Assembly: GCA_021604645.1 (NCBI GenBank)
Contig: BQJJ01000008.1
Coordinates: forward strand, 124,001-188,000
DNA: 64,000 nt
Reading direction: 5' to 3'
Origin: Methyloligella sp.
Lineage (GTDB): Bacteria; Pseudomonadota; Alphaproteobacteria; Rhizobiales; HXMU1428-3
Below are positions 18,918 to 27,648 of this stretch, piece after piece. Each line of letters starts with the position of its first letter. Position 1 is the stretch's first letter. The notes under the pieces are model-generated. The model was not told where the DNA came from and searched no databases. It saw only the letters and a program-made list of their open reading frames with translations. The position numbers and the translations under genes were made by a program.

Positions 18918-18941
18918 ACATATACGGTAAAACGTATATGT
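18918..18941. promoter_or_regulatory. ArsR operator in the arsR-arsC divergent promoter
   Basis: ACATATACG at 18918-18926 is perfectly inverted as CGTATATGT at 18933-18941 around GTAAAA. The 9-bp arms sit 21 bases from the arsR start and 80 bases from the arsC start, a typical place for an ArsR dimer to repress both genes. Confidence 0.75.
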
Positions 18942-19020
18942 GTTTAGTTAGATATGCTATTTAAAATTTCAATTCATAGATCATAACAACAAACAGATAA
19001 AAATAAAATGGGAGGATAAA

Positions 19021-19515
19021 ATGGTTCTAGAGGTGAAAAACGTTTTATTTCTATGCACAGGCAATTCAGCACGTTCTATCATCGGTGAGGCGGTTATAAA
19101 CCGAATAGGCAAACCACACTTTAAAGGATACAGTGCTGGCAGCATGCCAAAAGGGGAAGTCCACCCCAATACATCGCAGCTGCTCACCAATCAAAATTTT
19201 GATCCCTCACACTACCGCTCAAAAAGCTGGGAAGAGTTCACAGGGCCAGATGCCCCAAAAATGGATTTTGTCTTTACTGTTTGTGACAATGCCGCCAATG
19301 AAACCTGTCCTGTGTGGCCAGGCCAACCAATGACAGCCCATTGGGGCGTCCCAGACCCAGCCGCCGCAACAGGCACAGACGCAGAAATCCACTATGCTTT
19401 TGCTGATACAATGCGCATGCTCCAACAAAGAATTTCAATCTTCGTAAATCTACCTCTCGCCAGCCTGGACAAATTATCCCTACAAAAAAGCCTGGATGAC
19501 ATCGGGAAGAGTTGA
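19021..19515 (+). CDS. arsC: Arsenate reductase (thioredoxin type) ArsC
   Basis: This 164-residue protein of the low-molecular-weight phosphatase fold reduces arsenate to arsenite. The P-loop CTGNSARS gives nucleophile Cys12 and Arg18. The two resolving cysteines are Cys88 (FTVCDN) and Cys95 (ETCP), seven apart as in thioredoxin-coupled ArsC, and the acid Asp lies in VPDPAAA. A strong GGGAGG precedes the ATG. It is divergent from arsR across a palindromic operator. No arsenite efflux pump (ArsB/Acr3) is found in the window. An A-type repeat begins 16 nt past the stop. Confidence 0.95.
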   Translation: MVLEVKNVLFLCTGNSARSIIGEAVINRIGKPHFKGYSAGSMPKGEVHPNTSQLLTNQNFDPSHYRSKSWEEFTGPDAPKMDFVFTVCDNAANETCPVWPGQPMTAHWGVPDPAAATGTDAEIHYAFADTMRMLQQRISIFVNLPLASLDKLSLQKSLDDIGKS

Positions 19516-19530
19516 TTGTGTGGATGCTTT

Positions 19531-19571
19531 AGGCCGGTTGCTTGCGGGCAACCCGAAGGCCCAACAAAAAA
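19531..19571 (+). repeat. Repeat family A, copy A5
   Basis: GGCC, GGTTGC, loop TTGCGG, GCAACC, bulge CGAA and GGCC occur in that order, so both the inner stem and an altered outer stem (GGCC/GGCC rather than GCGC/GCGC) still pair. GATGC before and GCATC after it add a possible third stem. It begins 16 nt past the arsC stop in the sense direction. Confidence 0.8.
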
Positions 19572-19606
19572 GGCATCGCCTGTGAACAATTAAAACTCAA
19601 TATTGA

Positions 19607-19771
19607 GGTCCGAAGGAGGAGCTCAGCCCATTTCGGGCTGAGTGACATCGCGTAGCGAGAGCGTAGCCCAGCGCGTTGCGACGCTCAGTGCGGTTGCTTG
19701 CAGGCAACCTGAAGCACGACTAAAAAAGTAGGCCTGTCGCCTTAGCGACAGAATAGCCCTGAGAGAAATAA
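19607..19771 (+). repeat. Repeat family B, copy B2, with A6 nested inside
   Basis: The 5' block GAAGGAGGAG leads into a perfect 8-bp hairpin, CTCAGCCC at 19622-19629 with GGGCTGAG at 19635-19642. Then come GTGACATCGCG and AGCG/CGCT. An A unit at 19687-19728 has outer stem GTGC/GCAC and inner stem GGTTGC/GCAACC. After it come GGC, hairpin CTGTCGC at 19734-19740 with GCGACAG at 19745-19751, and the end block AATAGCCCTGAGAGAAA. It stops about 13 nt from the stop codon of the minus-strand gene at 19784. Confidence 0.8.
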
Positions 19772-19783
19772 AACTTCCCCCCC

Positions 19784-20143
19784 TCAAGAAACAGGCTTTA
19801 AATCTTTCGCGTGAACATAAATCCCGATGCCAATCAGAAGATAGCCAATATAACGAAGGGCCATCACAGCAATGCCTTTATAAACCGCGATCTGAGCATA
19901 TGCCTTTACATCTACAAACTGTAACAGCACAATATTCACGATAAAATCAAACGAAGAAATCCCAAGCAACACAGTGCCAATGATGAGAAGAAAGGCTGTG
20001 TTTTTTTGCGTTTTTTTCAAAATATCCTTCGCTCCAATAATGATCAGCAAAACCGGCCCCATCATCAAAACAAAAAACACCCACATCCCCAAAACACTCG
20101 GCAACCCAACCATAGTCCGATCAATCTCCATAAAAAACTCCAC
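19784..20143 (-). CDS. Small four-span membrane protein of unknown function
   Basis: The 119-residue protein has four predicted hydrophobic spans (about residues 13-37, 45-70, 83-95 and 97-112), with a Lys-rich cytoplasmic loop KDILKKTQKN. I do not recognise a family. The first ATG is used; an in-frame ATG at codon 5 (MEIDRT) could also start it. It is flanked on both sides by B-type repeats, B2 just past its stop and B3 about 160 nt upstream, so it may be an independent transcript. Nothing in its context indicates function. Confidence 0.6.
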   Translation of the reverse strand: MEFFMEIDRTMVGLPSVLGMWVFFVLMMGPVLLIIIGAKDILKKTQKNTAFLLIIGTVLLGISSFDFIVNIVLLQFVDVKAYAQIAVYKGIAVMALRYIGYLLIGIGIYVHAKDLKPVS

Positions 20144-20300
20144 ACAAAATCTGACACGTAATAAAGCTACATCCCAAATTCATGTCCATTTTAAGAATGA
20201 AAGCAAAAGAAAAACGAAGTTTTTAATCCCACCTAGGGGCTTTGAGAAGCGCAGAATATTGAGACATATTTGAGCACCTCAAACACAAACCTTAATCCAC

Positions 20301-20436
20301 CTTCACGGAGAAGGTAGCACGTTCCCGGTCAGGGGTAAGTGCGAACATGGCGTCCCGCTACAGCGGCGCCCGGCACGAGTGCCGCCTGTCGGAGGGCCTG
20401 GAGCAGCTTCGCTCCAGAATAGCCCGTGAGACAAAA
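20301..20436 (+). repeat. Repeat family B, copy B3 (GCAAGTGCC subtype)
   Basis: ACGGAGAAGG is followed by a diverged first hairpin (CAC, CCC paired with GGGG, GTG), then CGAACATGGCG, hairpin CCGC/GCGG, a GGCG/CGCC hairpin around CGGCACGAGTGCCG, GGAGGGC, hairpin CTGGAGC at 20398-20404 with GCTCCAG at 20411-20417, and the end block AATAGCCCGTGAGACA. GGGC/GCCC closes the last hairpin, an extra pair relative to GGC/GCC in other copies. It ends 13 nt from the stop of the mutase gene. Confidence 0.75.
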
Positions 20437-20448
20437 GAAACGCCCAAA

Positions 20449-22443
20449 CTACGCCGCTTGGGAAGTCCCATCAATAAGCCTAACAATATCCGCCATAATA
20501 TCATTCAATTGGAAGTCTTTGGGCGTGTAAACCGCAGCCGCTCCAGCAGCTTTAAGAAGCTCTGCATCTTCCGGCGGAATGATGCCGCCAACAACCAATG
20601 GAATATCAGAGATGCCAGCCGTCTTCATGCGCTCTAGCACGTCTTTAACAAGCGGCACGTGAGAGCCTGAAAGGATAGACAATCCGATGGCGTGCACGCC
20701 TTCTTCCAATGCAGCGTTAACGATCTGCGCTGGCGTTAAACGAATGCCTTCATAAACAACTTCCATGCCCGCATCACGCGCCCGCACAGCAATTTGCTCC
20801 GCGCCGTTAGAGTGCCCATCAAGGCCAGGCTTACCAACAAGGAACTTAATCCGGCGGCCAAGTTTATCTGATACGGCATCTACTGTAGCCCGCACTTCAG
20901 AGAGACCAGAAGCATCAACATTCGCCGCTTTACCAACGCCAGTAGGCGCGCGGTATTCACCAAACACTTCACGCAAGCAGTTGCCCCATTCACCCGTCGT
21001 CACACCAGCTTTCGCAGCGGCAATCGACGGCTCCATAATATTGCGCCCCTCTTGCGCTGCAGATTTTAAATCAGCAACAGCTGCATCACAAGCAGCCTGG
21101 TCACGATCAGAGCGCCATTGTTGCAAACGCTCAATTTGCTCTTGCTCAACCCAATCAGGAATGGTGAGAATGCCACCATCAGCACCTTGCGCCAGCGGGC
21201 TTGGCTCGCTCTCTGTCCATTTGTTCACACCAACAACAACCTGATCTCCAAGCTCAATGTCGCGCAAACGCGCTGTGTTACTCTCAACCAGTTTTTGCTT
21301 CATGTAAGAGCTCTCAACCGCAGCAACAGCGCCGCCCATTTCTTCAATGCGCGCCAGCTCATCACGGGCCTCAGCTTTTAGCTCTTCAACCTTGCGGTCA
21401 ATCTCAACTGAGCCATCAAAGATGTCAGCATATTCAAGCAAGTCTGTCTCATACGCCATAATCTGCTGCATACGAATTGACCATTGCTGATCAAACGGAC
21501 GCGGCAAGCCCAGCGCTTCGTTCCACGCAGGCAATTGAACAGCTCTGGCTCTTGCATTTTTCGAGAGAACAACAGCCAGCATTTCAATCAAAATACGATA
21601 AACATTATTTTCTGGTTGCGGCTCAGTGAGCCCAAGTGAGTTCACCTGCACACCATAACGAAAGCGGCGGAATTTAGGATCTTCAACGCCATAACGCTCA
21701 CGCGTAATCTCATCCCACAAATCAACAAAGGCGCGCATCTTCGATAATTCAGTTACAAAACGCATGCCCGCATTCACAAAGAAAGAGATCCGTCCAACAA
21801 CAGCTGGAAAATCTTGCGTCTCAACTTCACCAGAGGCCTTCACCATATCCAATACAGCAATACCCGTTGCAAGAGCAAAAGCAAGCTCCTGGACAGGCGT
21901 CGCCCCAGCTTCTTGCAGGTGATAAGAACAGACATTCGTCGGGTTCCATTTCGGCACTTCTTTGTAAGAATATGTGATCACATCCTTGATCAAACGCATA
22001 GATGGCTCCGGCGGGAAAACATACGTCCCGCGCGAAAGGTATTCTTTAATAATATCATTTTGAACAGTGCCTGAGAGTTTCGCTCTGTCAGCGCCCTGGT
22101 CCTCAGCTGTTGCAATATAAAGAGAGAGCAACCACCCAGCCGTCGCATTAATCGTCATCGAGGTATTCATATTCTCTAGAGGGATACCATCGAAAAGCGT
22201 GCGCATATCACCAATATGAGAGATCGGCACCCCAACCTTACCCACTTCACCTTTTGCCAGCGCATGATCGCTGTCATAACCAGTTTGTGTTGGCAGATCG
22301 AAAGCAACTGAAAGACCCGTTTGGCCTTTGGCCAAATTATTCCGATAAAGCTCATTTGAAGCTGTCGCCGTTGAGTGGCCAGCATAGGTACGAAATAACC
22401 ATGGGCGGTCTTTGGGACGATCTTTTTTAGGGGTATCAGTCAT
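20449..22443 (-). CDS. ecm: Ethylmalonyl-CoA mutase (MeaA type)
   Basis: This is a single-chain B12-dependent acyl-CoA mutase of 664 residues. The N-terminal TIM-barrel domain has FRTYAGHSTATASNELYR and KGQTGLSVAFDLPTQTGYD. The C-terminal cobalamin domain has the base-off motif DGHSNGAEQ, then GMEVVYEGI and LSGSHVPL. Length and N-terminus match MeaA/Ecm rather than methylmalonyl-CoA mutase large subunits, pointing to the ethylmalonyl-CoA pathway for acetyl-CoA assimilation. No other pathway gene is nearby. Assignment among mutases is by remembered similarity. A B-type repeat abuts the 3' end. Confidence 0.88.
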   Translation of the reverse strand: MTDTPKKDRPKDRPWLFRTYAGHSTATASNELYRNNLAKGQTGLSVAFDLPTQTGYDSDHALAKGEVGKVGVPISHIGDMRTLFDGIPLENMNTSMTINATAGWLLSLYIATAEDQGADRAKLSGTVQNDIIKEYLSRGTYVFPPEPSMRLIKDVITYSYKEVPKWNPTNVCSYHLQEAGATPVQELAFALATGIAVLDMVKASGEVETQDFPAVVGRISFFVNAGMRFVTELSKMRAFVDLWDEITRERYGVEDPKFRRFRYGVQVNSLGLTEPQPENNVYRILIEMLAVVLSKNARARAVQLPAWNEALGLPRPFDQQWSIRMQQIMAYETDLLEYADIFDGSVEIDRKVEELKAEARDELARIEEMGGAVAAVESSYMKQKLVESNTARLRDIELGDQVVVGVNKWTESEPSPLAQGADGGILTIPDWVEQEQIERLQQWRSDRDQAACDAAVADLKSAAQEGRNIMEPSIAAAKAGVTTGEWGNCLREVFGEYRAPTGVGKAANVDASGLSEVRATVDAVSDKLGRRIKFLVGKPGLDGHSNGAEQIAVRARDAGMEVVYEGIRLTPAQIVNAALEEGVHAIGLSILSGSHVPLVKDVLERMKTAGISDIPLVVGGIIPPEDAELLKAAGAAAVYTPKDFQLNDIMADIVRLIDGTSQAA

Positions 22444-22730
22444 AAATTCACTCTCTCATCAAAATGTTCAGGCCAGATATACCGTACCTAAAATAAAAAA
22501 TCGAGCGCGCCAAGCGAGAAAATTCTTCATCTTTTAGCCAAAAAACAATAAGAGACACCAATTTATTCCCATTTTGAGGAAAAGAGGTCCTCTACTACCT
22601 AAATGAGCTATTGATAGAACGAAATTTTAACCATGTTTTGGGGGAACTTATTTAATAAAATCAAGTGATGATGCCGCCTAATCGAAAAGTACAATGAAGT
22701 AATTATTCATAATACAATGGAGTAACGGGC

Positions 22731-24515
22731 ATGACTTGGATTTTACTTGGGTTTATATCATTAGCGGTGGGTTTATATCTTTTTTCCAAGAAAGCTCCTG
22801 AAACGAACAAAACACAAGATGAAGGTGCCAAGAAACCCTCAAAAATATCTCCAAAATTATTAGGTGCTGCTCTCATCATTTTTAGCATCTTCTCTCTAGC
22901 CTCAACATCTTTTGTAAATATTGACGCTAACCGTGTTGGTCACCTGAAAAGAATTTATGCTTTCGAAGAATTACCCGAAGGCCGCATCATTGCCCTGGAT
23001 GGCCAAAAAGGCCCCCAAGCTCGCATCCTCGGCCCCGGCTTTCACTTCAGCCCTTTTATCCGTGTTTTATATGATGTCGAACAATACCCAACTATCAAAA
23101 TCCCTGAAGGCAGCTATGGTGAAATCACCTCTCTTGATGGCGCGCCAATGCCAGACGGGATGTTCATCGCCCCAGCCATTCCAGATGATAAAATCTCAGC
23201 CATGTTGGACGCGAAAACATACCTACAAAAAGGCGGACATCGCGGCCCTCAAGAAACAGTATTAAAACCGGGTAGCTATCGTATTAATCGATATTTATTT
23301 GATGTTGAAGTTTCCAAAAGCACCAAGGCAACAATTATACCCGCCGGTCATGTTGGTGTTGTAAAATCCAATGTTAAAAAACCCGGCATCAATTGCATCT
23401 CTGAAAAAGTATCAGCATCAACCATTGCAAGCGGCGCCCTTTCGGTGCCACTCGTAACCAAAGGTTGTGTTGGCATCTGGAAGGAACCTCTTTTTCCTGG
23501 CGCCTACTATCTCAACCACAAAGCTTATGAAGTTTCACTCGTCGATACCCGCGTTCAAACATGGGAATATAAAGGCGGCTATACCAAACGCCACATCGAC
23601 CTCTCTGTTGACCAGCAAGGCAACATCCAACAAAACAAGCGCAATACAAAAGAAGTTATCCCAGAGCACGCAGCTGACCGCGCAGTATTTGTAAAAGTTG
23701 AAGGCTGGGACATCCCGGTTGAACTCAGAGCTCTTGTTCAAGTTAGTCCGGAAAATGCCCCCGTGGTTATTGGCTCAGTTGGTGGTCTCGATCAAATCGA
23801 AGATCGCATTTTAACACCCGCCATTCGCTCTATCGTACGTAACGTAGCCGGTTCTAATGTCCGCCTACCTCAAAAAAATGAAGATGGGACTGTCAGCTAT
23901 ATTGTCAGACCAACCAAAGTATTGGATTTCATTGAAAACAGAGAAGCTATTGAAACAACGATTGAAAGCCTTATTAAAATAGAAGGCAGAAAAGCCGGCG
24001 TAGAGATCAGAGAAATTCGCATTGGCGAACCCGCTATTCCACCTGAGTTACTCTTATCCCGTCTACGCGTTCAACTAGCTGATCAACTTTCATTAGCTTA
24101 CGCCAGAGAAACAAGTGCACAACAGAAACGCATTGAAACAGAACAAGCCAGGGCTACTGCAAACGAACAACCAAGGCTTGTCCAATCCCAAATCGCCGTT
24201 AAAGTCGCCAACCAAAGAGAGTTAGAGCGAGCAGCTCTAGGTCGCGCAGAACGAGAATTCTTAGAAGAATTGGCAAGAGGTCAAAGTGCACAAGCAAATG
24301 TACTTGGTAAAGACCGCGTCACCAGCCTGCAAGCCCTAGATAAAGTTCTATCAACCTTAGAAAACAAACCAGAGCTTGTTAGTCTAATCAGCCGCTTGGT
24401 CCCTCATACTGTTGTCTCAAGTGAAAATGGTGGAGGGCTAGCCGGCGCAGCTGCCATCTTCAGTAGTTTCATGAACAAAAAAGATGAAAGCCTTAACTTA
24501 CCACCAAAACAATAA
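22731..24515 (+). CDS. SPFH/band 7 domain membrane protein
   Basis: The 594-residue protein has two N-terminal hydrophobic segments (about residues 2-18 and 44-64). A long extracytoplasmic SPFH region follows (GYVxH-like VNIDANRVGHLKRIY, GPGFHFSPF, PAGHVGVVKS, and a second part VFVKVEGWDIPVELRALVQVSPE). After it comes an Ala/Glu/Gln-rich coiled coil (about residues 455-540). The architecture resembles flotillin- or stomatin-like scaffolds of the inner membrane. Its partner is unknown; no NfeD-like gene adjoins it. GGAGT precedes the ATG. Two A-type repeats and a strong terminator follow. Confidence 0.82.
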   Translation: MTWILLGFISLAVGLYLFSKKAPETNKTQDEGAKKPSKISPKLLGAALIIFSIFSLASTSFVNIDANRVGHLKRIYAFEELPEGRIIALDGQKGPQARILGPGFHFSPFIRVLYDVEQYPTIKIPEGSYGEITSLDGAPMPDGMFIAPAIPDDKISAMLDAKTYLQKGGHRGPQETVLKPGSYRINRYLFDVEVSKSTKATIIPAGHVGVVKSNVKKPGINCISEKVSASTIASGALSVPLVTKGCVGIWKEPLFPGAYYLNHKAYEVSLVDTRVQTWEYKGGYTKRHIDLSVDQQGNIQQNKRNTKEVIPEHAADRAVFVKVEGWDIPVELRALVQVSPENAPVVIGSVGGLDQIEDRILTPAIRSIVRNVAGSNVRLPQKNEDGTVSYIVRPTKVLDFIENREAIETTIESLIKIEGRKAGVEIREIRIGEPAIPPELLLSRLRVQLADQLSLAYARETSAQQKRIETEQARATANEQPRLVQSQIAVKVANQRELERAALGRAEREFLEELARGQSAQANVLGKDRVTSLQALDKVLSTLENKPELVSLISRLVPHTVVSSENGGGLAGAAAIFSSFMNKKDESLNLPPKQ

Positions 24516-24584
24516 CACGGTTACTGGTAAGTAAACTGAAGCGTAACTAAAAAAGCGCGGTTGCTAGTGGGCATTTGAAGCATA
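24516..24584 (+). repeat. Repeat family A, tandem pair A7/A8
   Basis: A7 starts at the stop codon of the SPFH gene: CGGTTAC, loop TGGTAA, GTAAACTG, GAAGCGTAACTAAAA, an A:T substitution of the third stem pair with pairing kept. A8 follows as GCGCGGTTGC, TAGTGG, GCATTTG and GAAGCAT, with a decayed second arm. Both are in sense orientation and precede a separate rho-independent terminator. Confidence 0.75.
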
Positions 24585-24621
24585 AAGGTCACAACTAAAG
24601 CACCACCTCGAAGCTAAATAA

Positions 24622-24673
24622 AACCTCGCATATACCTCTCAAAATTTAAGCTGGTATATTGCGAGGTTTTTTT
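24622..24673 (+). terminator. Strong terminator between convergent SPFH and mscS genes
   Basis: AACCTCGCATATACC pairs with GGTATATTGCGAGGTT, with one bulge, and is followed by seven T residues on the + strand. The 3' arm lies inside the last codons of the minus-strand mscS gene, so the same DNA encodes the MscS C-terminus and ends the + transcript. On the minus strand a T-rich stretch also follows, so it may work in both directions. Confidence 0.85.
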
Positions 24674-25629
24674 CCTCGACCTGACCCACCTGACTTAGGT
24701 TTGTTATTTTTATCAGTCTTGTTTTCAGACCCAATTTGTTTTTGCGAATGTCCTCCAGAAAGTTTTTCCAAAATTTCAGGAGACATAACAATTTGAGTAT
24801 GCGGGTAAGGAATGGAAATATTCGCCTCATCAAGGGCCAATTTAACTTTTCTCGTTAAATCAAAATTCAAATCCCAATAAGTAGATCGGTCTGTCCAGGC
24901 TCGAATTTCCAAATCAACAGAACTTGCCCCTAAAGCACGCACAACAACTAATGGCTCTGGTGAGCGATGCACCCGACCATCATCAAGCAAAACCTGCATC
25001 AGCACATCACGCGCTTTATCCATATCAGCATCATATGAAATACCAACCTGCATATCAAAACGGCGGCGCGGTAAGCGGCTATAATTGGTAATGGTATTCG
25101 ACCATAAAATCGAATTCGGCACCGCAATAAACAAACCCTGCACAGTATGCATGCGGGTCATGAACAACCCTGTTTCATCAACAGTACCACCAACGTCTCC
25201 CGCTTCAATATAATCCCCTTTTCTAAAGGGCCGGATGACCAACAACATGATGCCAGCTGCTACATTTTGCAGGGTGCCCTGCAGAGCCAAACCAATGGCC
25301 AGGCCAGCTGCACCAAGAACAGCAAGAAAAGAAGTTGTCTCAATGCCAAAATTAGCAAGCGCCATGACAATAGTGAGAAAAATAATCGCATAACGCACAG
25401 TCTGCGCAAGCATTGGCACAAGGGTTTGATCAACCCCTTTAATCGAACCAAATTGATTTCGAATAGCAGCCGCTGCCAAACGAGCAAGAATGAAACCAGC
25501 AATAACCAAAGTAGCCGCAATGCCAATTTTAATAGAAAGCGAAAATGTTTTTTCAGCTGCGACCTCAGCAAGCTGAGCTACTTCATTAACATTCACTTTT
25601 TCAGAAACTTTTTCGACAATGGAAACCAA
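24646..25629 (-). CDS. mscS: Small-conductance mechanosensitive channel (MscS family)
   Basis: This inner-membrane channel opens under osmotic downshock. It has about 328 residues, with three transmembrane spans (about residues 30-50, 72-95 and 100-125). The pore helix AAGLAIGLALQGTLQNVAAG is followed by the beta domain (RPFRKGDYIEAGDVGGTV, FIAVPNSILWSNTITNYSRLPRRR) and a basic tail. No ATG is available; the TTG at 25629 has AAAGG eight bases upstream and is preferred over the TTG at 25635, where spacing is only two. The extreme C-terminus overlaps the terminator of the convergent gene. Confidence 0.93.
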   Translation of the reverse strand: MVSIVEKVSEKVNVNEVAQLAEVAAEKTFSLSIKIGIAATLVIAGFILARLAAAAIRNQFGSIKGVDQTLVPMLAQTVRYAIIFLTIVMALANFGIETTSFLAVLGAAGLAIGLALQGTLQNVAAGIMLLVIRPFRKGDYIEAGDVGGTVDETGLFMTRMHTVQGLFIAVPNSILWSNTITNYSRLPRRRFDMQVGISYDADMDKARDVLMQVLLDDGRVHRSPEPLVVVRALGASSVDLEIRAWTDRSTYWDLNFDLTRKVKLALDEANISIPYPHTQIVMSPEILEKLSGGHSQKQIGSENKTDKNNKPKSGGSGRGKKPRNIPA

Positions 25630-25724
25630 AATCAAAACCTTTTAAAATATGACGCAAAACCAGTTTGTTGTAATTAAACCCGATCGCCCTACAAAAGCGA
25701 AAACCACGATGGAACAATCTATTT

Positions 25725-26558
25725 TTATTTATTTTGAACTTCAAGCTCAACATCTAACGAAGATAAAAAACGAACAACTTCTTCAACAAGAGGATGTTCA
25801 TAAAGATCATTATGACCAGCCCCTGGTATAACTTTCATCTCTTTTGGCTGGACAGCAGCACTAAAAAGATCCTTACCAAATTCTAGCGGTATCACTTGAT
25901 CATCATCACCGTGAATAACCAATAATGGCATAGCAATATTCGCAATATGCCTGTCAGACTCAAATCGATCCCTTAAAAAAGGCCGCACCCTCAAATAAGG
26001 ATAGCGTGTTTGCGCGACGGCTGTAACAGAAGACATAGGCGCTTCAAGCACTAAAGCTTTCGCTTCAACCCGCGCTGCCAATTGCGTCGCGACAGATGAG
26101 CCAATCGATTCTCCATAAATCACAATTTGCTGTTCACCAATTTTTGCCACATCACGCAAATAATCATAAGCAACAAAAGCATCCTTCACAAAAGCCTCTT
26201 CAGAAGGTTTACCTTCACTGCCACCAAACCCACGATAGCCAAGCATAAACACTCCATAACCCTGCGCCATAAGCTGCCGGAATTTTTCTTCTCTATTAGC
26301 AACATTGCCGCCATTACCATGAAAAAATAAAAACGTAGGCTTATTCGCAGCAGCTTTCGCATACCAGCTATAAAGCTTCAACCCATCTTTACTCTTCAAG
26401 ACAACTTCATTAATGCCCTTAAGCTCAATATCATCCGGAGAAACATAAGTTGGGTCAGGTGAGAACACCAACTTTCTTTGTAGAAAAAATAAGGCAAGCG
26501 CAATCCCCATATAAAGCGAAAACAGCGCCAAAACGATTTTCCATAACCACCAACTCAT
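25725..26558 (-). CDS. Membrane-anchored alpha/beta hydrolase (ABHD13/BEM46-like)
   Basis: The 277-residue protein begins with a single transmembrane anchor (about residues 5-27) and continues with an alpha/beta hydrolase fold. It shows the oxyanion segment FFHGNGGNVANR, nucleophile elbow YGESIGSS, Asp in IHGDDDQVIP and His in GAGHNDLYEH, so the catalytic triad is complete. This resembles the BEM46/ABHD13 group, whose substrates are mostly unknown. It lies 40 nt downstream of the DUF817 gene on the same strand and may be co-transcribed with it. Confidence 0.88.
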   Translation of the reverse strand: MSWWLWKIVLALFSLYMGIALALFFLQRKLVFSPDPTYVSPDDIELKGINEVVLKSKDGLKLYSWYAKAAANKPTFLFFHGNGGNVANREEKFRQLMAQGYGVFMLGYRGFGGSEGKPSEEAFVKDAFVAYDYLRDVAKIGEQQIVIYGESIGSSVATQLAARVEAKALVLEAPMSSVTAVAQTRYPYLRVRPFLRDRFESDRHIANIAMPLLVIHGDDDQVIPLEFGKDLFSAAVQPKEMKVIPGAGHNDLYEHPLVEEVVRFLSSLDVELEVQNK

Positions 26559-26598
26559 AAATCATCCCTCAATTGAACTGATCTGAAGTAACAAAACT

Positions 26599-27462
26599 TT
26601 ATTTATCTTTTATCGAACGGATCGGATTTAGCCAAGTCACCATGACAAAAGATATAATCATTAACAAATACCAAGATCCAAGTTTGCCGAGTGAAACCAT
26701 CTGCCACCCGTTTGCCTGATTAGGATATTGCCAGGCTTGTGCTAACGTGCCGATTTGCTCACCAAACCAAATAAAAATCGCAACCAAAAGAAACCCAAAC
26801 AACAAAGGCATCCAATAATGGTTGCGATCAACCCTAAAATAAACCCGTGTTTTAAAATATATGAGGCCGAGTGCAACAAACAAGCCCCAGCGAATATCAG
26901 GCAAATAATGATGAGTAAAGAAATTTAAATAGATAAGAACTGCAATCACATTGGTTTGCCATAAAGGTGGGTATCCTTCAAACCGAAAATCAAACGCCCG
27001 CCAAACTCTAGCCATATACGAGCCAACAGCTGAATACATAAACCCAGAAAATAAAGGCACACCACCTATGTAAAACAAACTATTTTCAGGATACACCCAA
27101 GATCCCATCGATGTTTTAAATACTTCCATAACCGTCCCAACAATATGAAACAGTAAAATAATCTTAGCTTCTTCCCATGTCTCAAGCTTAAATAATATAA
27201 GCCCTCCCTGAATAGTGAGAGCTGCCAGAAACAAAAAATCATAACGATGTAAAAAATCGGAACCTGGATACCAATAACGAGACATCAAAATAAATCCAAG
27301 CAACAGCCCACCAAACAAAGCGGCCCAAGCTTGCTTCATCCCAAAAAGTACAAACTCAAAGAGTGCAAATCCAATTTTACTTTTTTGCGCTTTTTCTCTT
27401 AGAGTTTCGAAAAACTCAGGGCGCTTAATGATATATTTAAATCCTGCCATTGGTTCCCACAT
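26599..27462 (-). CDS. DUF817 family integral membrane protein
   Basis: The 287-residue protein has about eight hydrophobic spans and the family landmarks FGMKQAWAALFGG, HIVGTVMEVFKTSMGSW, GGVPLFSGFMYSAVGSYMAR and WRAFDFRFEGYPP, which I recall as DUF817. The function of this family is unknown. The many aromatic residues and conserved His, Glu and Arg within spans suggest an enzyme or carrier, but this is inference. It starts upstream of the alpha/beta hydrolase gene, and the two may form an operon. A terminator for pntB precedes it. Confidence 0.8.
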   Translation of the reverse strand: MWEPMAGFKYIIKRPEFFETLREKAQKSKIGFALFEFVLFGMKQAWAALFGGLLLGFILMSRYWYPGSDFLHRYDFLFLAALTIQGGLILFKLETWEEAKIILLFHIVGTVMEVFKTSMGSWVYPENSLFYIGGVPLFSGFMYSAVGSYMARVWRAFDFRFEGYPPLWQTNVIAVLIYLNFFTHHYLPDIRWGLFVALGLIYFKTRVYFRVDRNHYWMPLLFGFLLVAIFIWFGEQIGTLAQAWQYPNQANGWQMVSLGKLGSWYLLMIISFVMVTWLNPIRSIKDK

Positions 27463-27549
27463 AATTTATCTTTACGAAATGAACTATGTTCACAAAAACC
27501 TTGCAGAAATTAAGACAGACGAAACAAGACAAAGGAAATAAGACAAAAC

Positions 27550-27583
27550 AAAGCCGCCATCGAGCAATTCCGACAGCGGCTTT
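27550..27583 (-). terminator. Terminator of the pnt operon
   Basis: On the minus strand AAAGCCGCTGTCG pairs with CGATGGCGGCTTT (one bulge) around a short loop, followed by a T-rich run. It lies 66 nt past the pntB stop. Confidence 0.8.
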
Positions 27584-27648
27584 AAACTTTTCAACTACAT
27601 TGGTTATAACCAAAAACAGTCAATATAGTAAGTATACAGTCTAGCTAG

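Noticed and set aside
20347-20637. A 96-residue + strand open frame starting in repeat B3
   Set aside because: It begins in the structured repeat and continues antisense to the mutase gene; composition is Arg/Ser-rich as expected for a shadow frame.
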